DNA of 64,000 nucleotides. Origin: Psychrobacter sp. APC 3426 (GTDB lineage: Bacteria; Pseudomonadota; Gammaproteobacteria; Pseudomonadales; Moraxellaceae). The stretch is from positions 34,273 to 98,272 of the forward strand of contig NZ_JASDCF010000009.1 of NCBI RefSeq assembly GCF_030408035.1. The letters are read 5' to 3'. Positions 62,983 to 64,000 of the stretch are shown piece after piece (the stretch's first letter is position 1; each line of letters starts with the position of its first letter). The notes under the pieces were generated by a model. It searched no databases. It had not been told where the DNA came from and saw only the letters and a list, made by a program, of their open reading frames with translations. Made by a program: the position numbers and the translations under genes.

Positions 62983-63294
62983 GTCTGAAACGCTCCCTGA
63001 TTCGTAAGGGATTAAGACGGCTATTGTTCTCGGTCATATCGATCTCCTGGTGTCTGAAACGCTCCCTGATTCGTAAGGGATTAAGACTCAGAGAGAAGAG
63101 TAATCTCTACAGTATTACTACGTCTGAAACGCTCCCTGATTCGTAAGGGATTAAGACTACTAAAACTTGTGGTAAATGGAAGAATGTGAAGTCTGAAACG
63201 CTCCCTGATTCGTAAGGGATTAAGACTGGTAATTCTCCTAATGAATGAATATGAATTGGTCTGAAACGCTCCCTGATTCGTAAGGGATTAAGAC
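62983..63294 (+). CRISPR. CRISPR array 2, 5 repeats, 4 spacers
   Basis: Five identical 36-bp repeats at 62983, 63052, 63122, 63191 and 63259, starting GTCTGAAACGCTCCCTGATT and ending AAGGGATTAAGAC, with spacers of 32-34 bp. Compared with array 1 (read on its transcribed strand) the repeat differs at three positions in the middle (CGCTCC for CGTTCC; TTCGTAAG for TTTCTAAG). The leader is on the left. Both arrays should be processed by the single Cas6. Confidence 0.97.
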
Positions 63295-63366
63295 TTCCAT
63301 AAGACTTCCTTTTAGGATAAAGGTCTCCCAGACCTTTATTGTTTCCTAGCTCATAGCTTCGCAAGT

Positions 63367-63390
63367 AACAATCCTTTAAATAGGATTGTT
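63367..63390. promoter_or_regulatory. Trailer hairpin of array 2
   Basis: AACAATCCTTTAAATAGGAT continues to a full inverted repeat. It is homologous to the hairpin beyond array 1 (45218-45241) and lies 72 bp past the last repeat. Confidence 0.7.
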
Positions 63391-63429
63391 TGAAGACAGA
63401 CCGCTCTATTTTAAAAAGCTGATAAACAG

Positions 63430-63456
63430 AAAACCACCTTTCGAGGTGGTTTTTTG
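63430..63456 (+). terminator. Intrinsic terminator after array 2
   Basis: AACCACCTTTCGAGGTGGTT flanked by A and T runs, with a perfect stem of seven base pairs and a TTTTTT tail on the plus strand. It would end the array 2 transcript. Confidence 0.85.
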
Positions 63457-63553
63457 CGTTTAATGAATAGATTGTCGCAAGCTTGTGATTTTACTAGCAC
63501 TAGTATCTTCTCCTCCATAATTGGCTCATCAACCGCCTACTGGAGAGAGACCG

Positions 63554-63873
63554 ATGATCGCATATAACCAAGCACAAGAAGCCGTACAGAGCGTCGCACA
63601 ACACGTTGCTCATGCTGCCGATCAGCTACAACTCCATGGCTTTGATCGCTATTATAATGCGATGGTCGGTGCTTATGTGTCAGGTATATATAAGAGGCTG
63701 CCATACTCAACCTTTGCGCATCTAACCAACCGCGCGCAGACACCACTGACCTCTGTAGAGCAAGCAGTGATGTATACAACCTTATATGGCAAAAGCCATT
63801 TTGACCGCTTCAACAGTGTTATAGCTCAGATAATGGGTAAAAACAAACGCACAGAGGCAGTCACTAGAACGAT
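63554..63873 (+). pseudogene. Small hypothetical gene truncated by an IS3 element
   Basis: Starts at ATG 63554 after GGAGAGAG (an earlier frame start at 63521 has no ribosome site). About 107 residues (AYNQAQEAVQSVAQHVAHAA, YNAMVGAYVSGIYKRLPYST) and then the IS end TGAACCGCCCCGGG at 63874, so the natural end is lost. Mostly helical; no family recognised. Confidence 0.5.
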
Positions 63874-64000
63874 TGAACCGCCCCGGGATTGTCGGAGACT
63901 CAATTTTCTGAGAGAATACGACAATGAAAACACGAAACTATACCCCTGAAATGCAAGAGCGAGCCGTCCGTATGCTAATTGAAGCTAAAGACGACTACCC
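63874..64000 (+). mobile_element. IS3-family element, start only
   Basis: The terminal repeat TGAACCGCCCCGGGATTGTC is followed by the orfA start at 63924 (MKTRNYTPEMQERAVRMLIE, then AKDDYP) at the window edge. The same sequence, decayed, is present at 17600-17990. It continues beyond the window. Confidence 0.85.

Noticed and set aside
63107..63364. 85-codon frame across array 2
   Set aside because: Also a translation of repeats and spacers.
1..64000. tRNA, rRNA, prophage attachment sites or a replication origin
   Set aside because: Looked for cloverleaf-like CCA ends, conserved rRNA words, long direct repeats and DnaA-box clusters; none was convincing.

Overview
The window looks like an accessory 'defence island' from a gammaproteobacterium of the Moraxellaceae, most likely Psychrobacter. 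That rests on general impressions (AT-rich coding, short intergenic spaces, the style of the insertion sequences), because no housekeeping gene, rRNA or tRNA is present to fix the taxonomy. All calls come from reading the sequence; no database search was possible.

Layout. (1) 1-13.4 kb, all minus strand: a partial SNF2-type helicase and two DUF262 proteins, an IS3-family element that cut a methyltransferase gene, then an HNH endonuclease, a second SNF2/RapA-like helicase and a very acidic protein of unknown function. (2) 13.4-22 kb: a frame-broken IS4-like element, an MgtC/DUF4010 membrane protein, IS remnants, a leucine-rich-repeat (LRR) gene, two envelope-type proteins and an IS3 element sitting between fragments of an IS256 element and an SMP-30-like gene. 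(3) 22-36.1 kb: a DEDD exonuclease, a nucleotidyltransferase, McrBC type IV restriction, two tandem LRR paralogues sharing a nearly identical C-terminal domain, a small membrane protein and a RecB-like nuclease/SF1 helicase. (4) 36.6-44.6 kb: a damaged hydrolase gene carrying a MITE with an 8-bp target duplication, a second copy of the first IS3 element, a large double LRR gene split by a 17-bp duplication, and a mosaic of IS256, IS3, hsdM and umuC/umuD remnants. (5) 44.7-63.3 kb: a type III-D CRISPR-Cas locus. (6) A truncated small gene interrupted by an IS3 element at the right edge.

The CRISPR locus is flanked by two arrays (14 and 5 repeats) that face inward-outward as mirror images. Their leaders and trailers are homologous, and each leader carries at its far end a repeat-like element oriented toward the neighbouring cas gene. 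The effector operon (cas10, cas7-like, csx10, double cas7, csx19-like, large RAMP) is on the minus strand. The plus strand carries cas6, four unexpected genes (cupin-like, HEPN-like, GreA-like, thymidylate-kinase-like), a Card1/Can2-type CARF nuclease, an NE0113-family CARF protein and a coiled-coil/membrane pair; csx16 lies outside array 1. The expected logic is that Cas10, which has an intact GGDD motif, makes cyclic oligoadenylate on target recognition, Card1 responds, and the ring-nuclease-type proteins end the signal. No adaptation genes (cas1/cas2) are present.

The most unusual observations are a homologous 62-67-nt structured insert in three transposase genes of two unrelated IS families (twice exactly at the IS3 frameshift site), the four-gene cassette inside the III-D locus, the repeat-like elements facing cas6 and cas10, and an LRR protein family defined by a shared N-terminal cap with exchangeable C-terminal domains.
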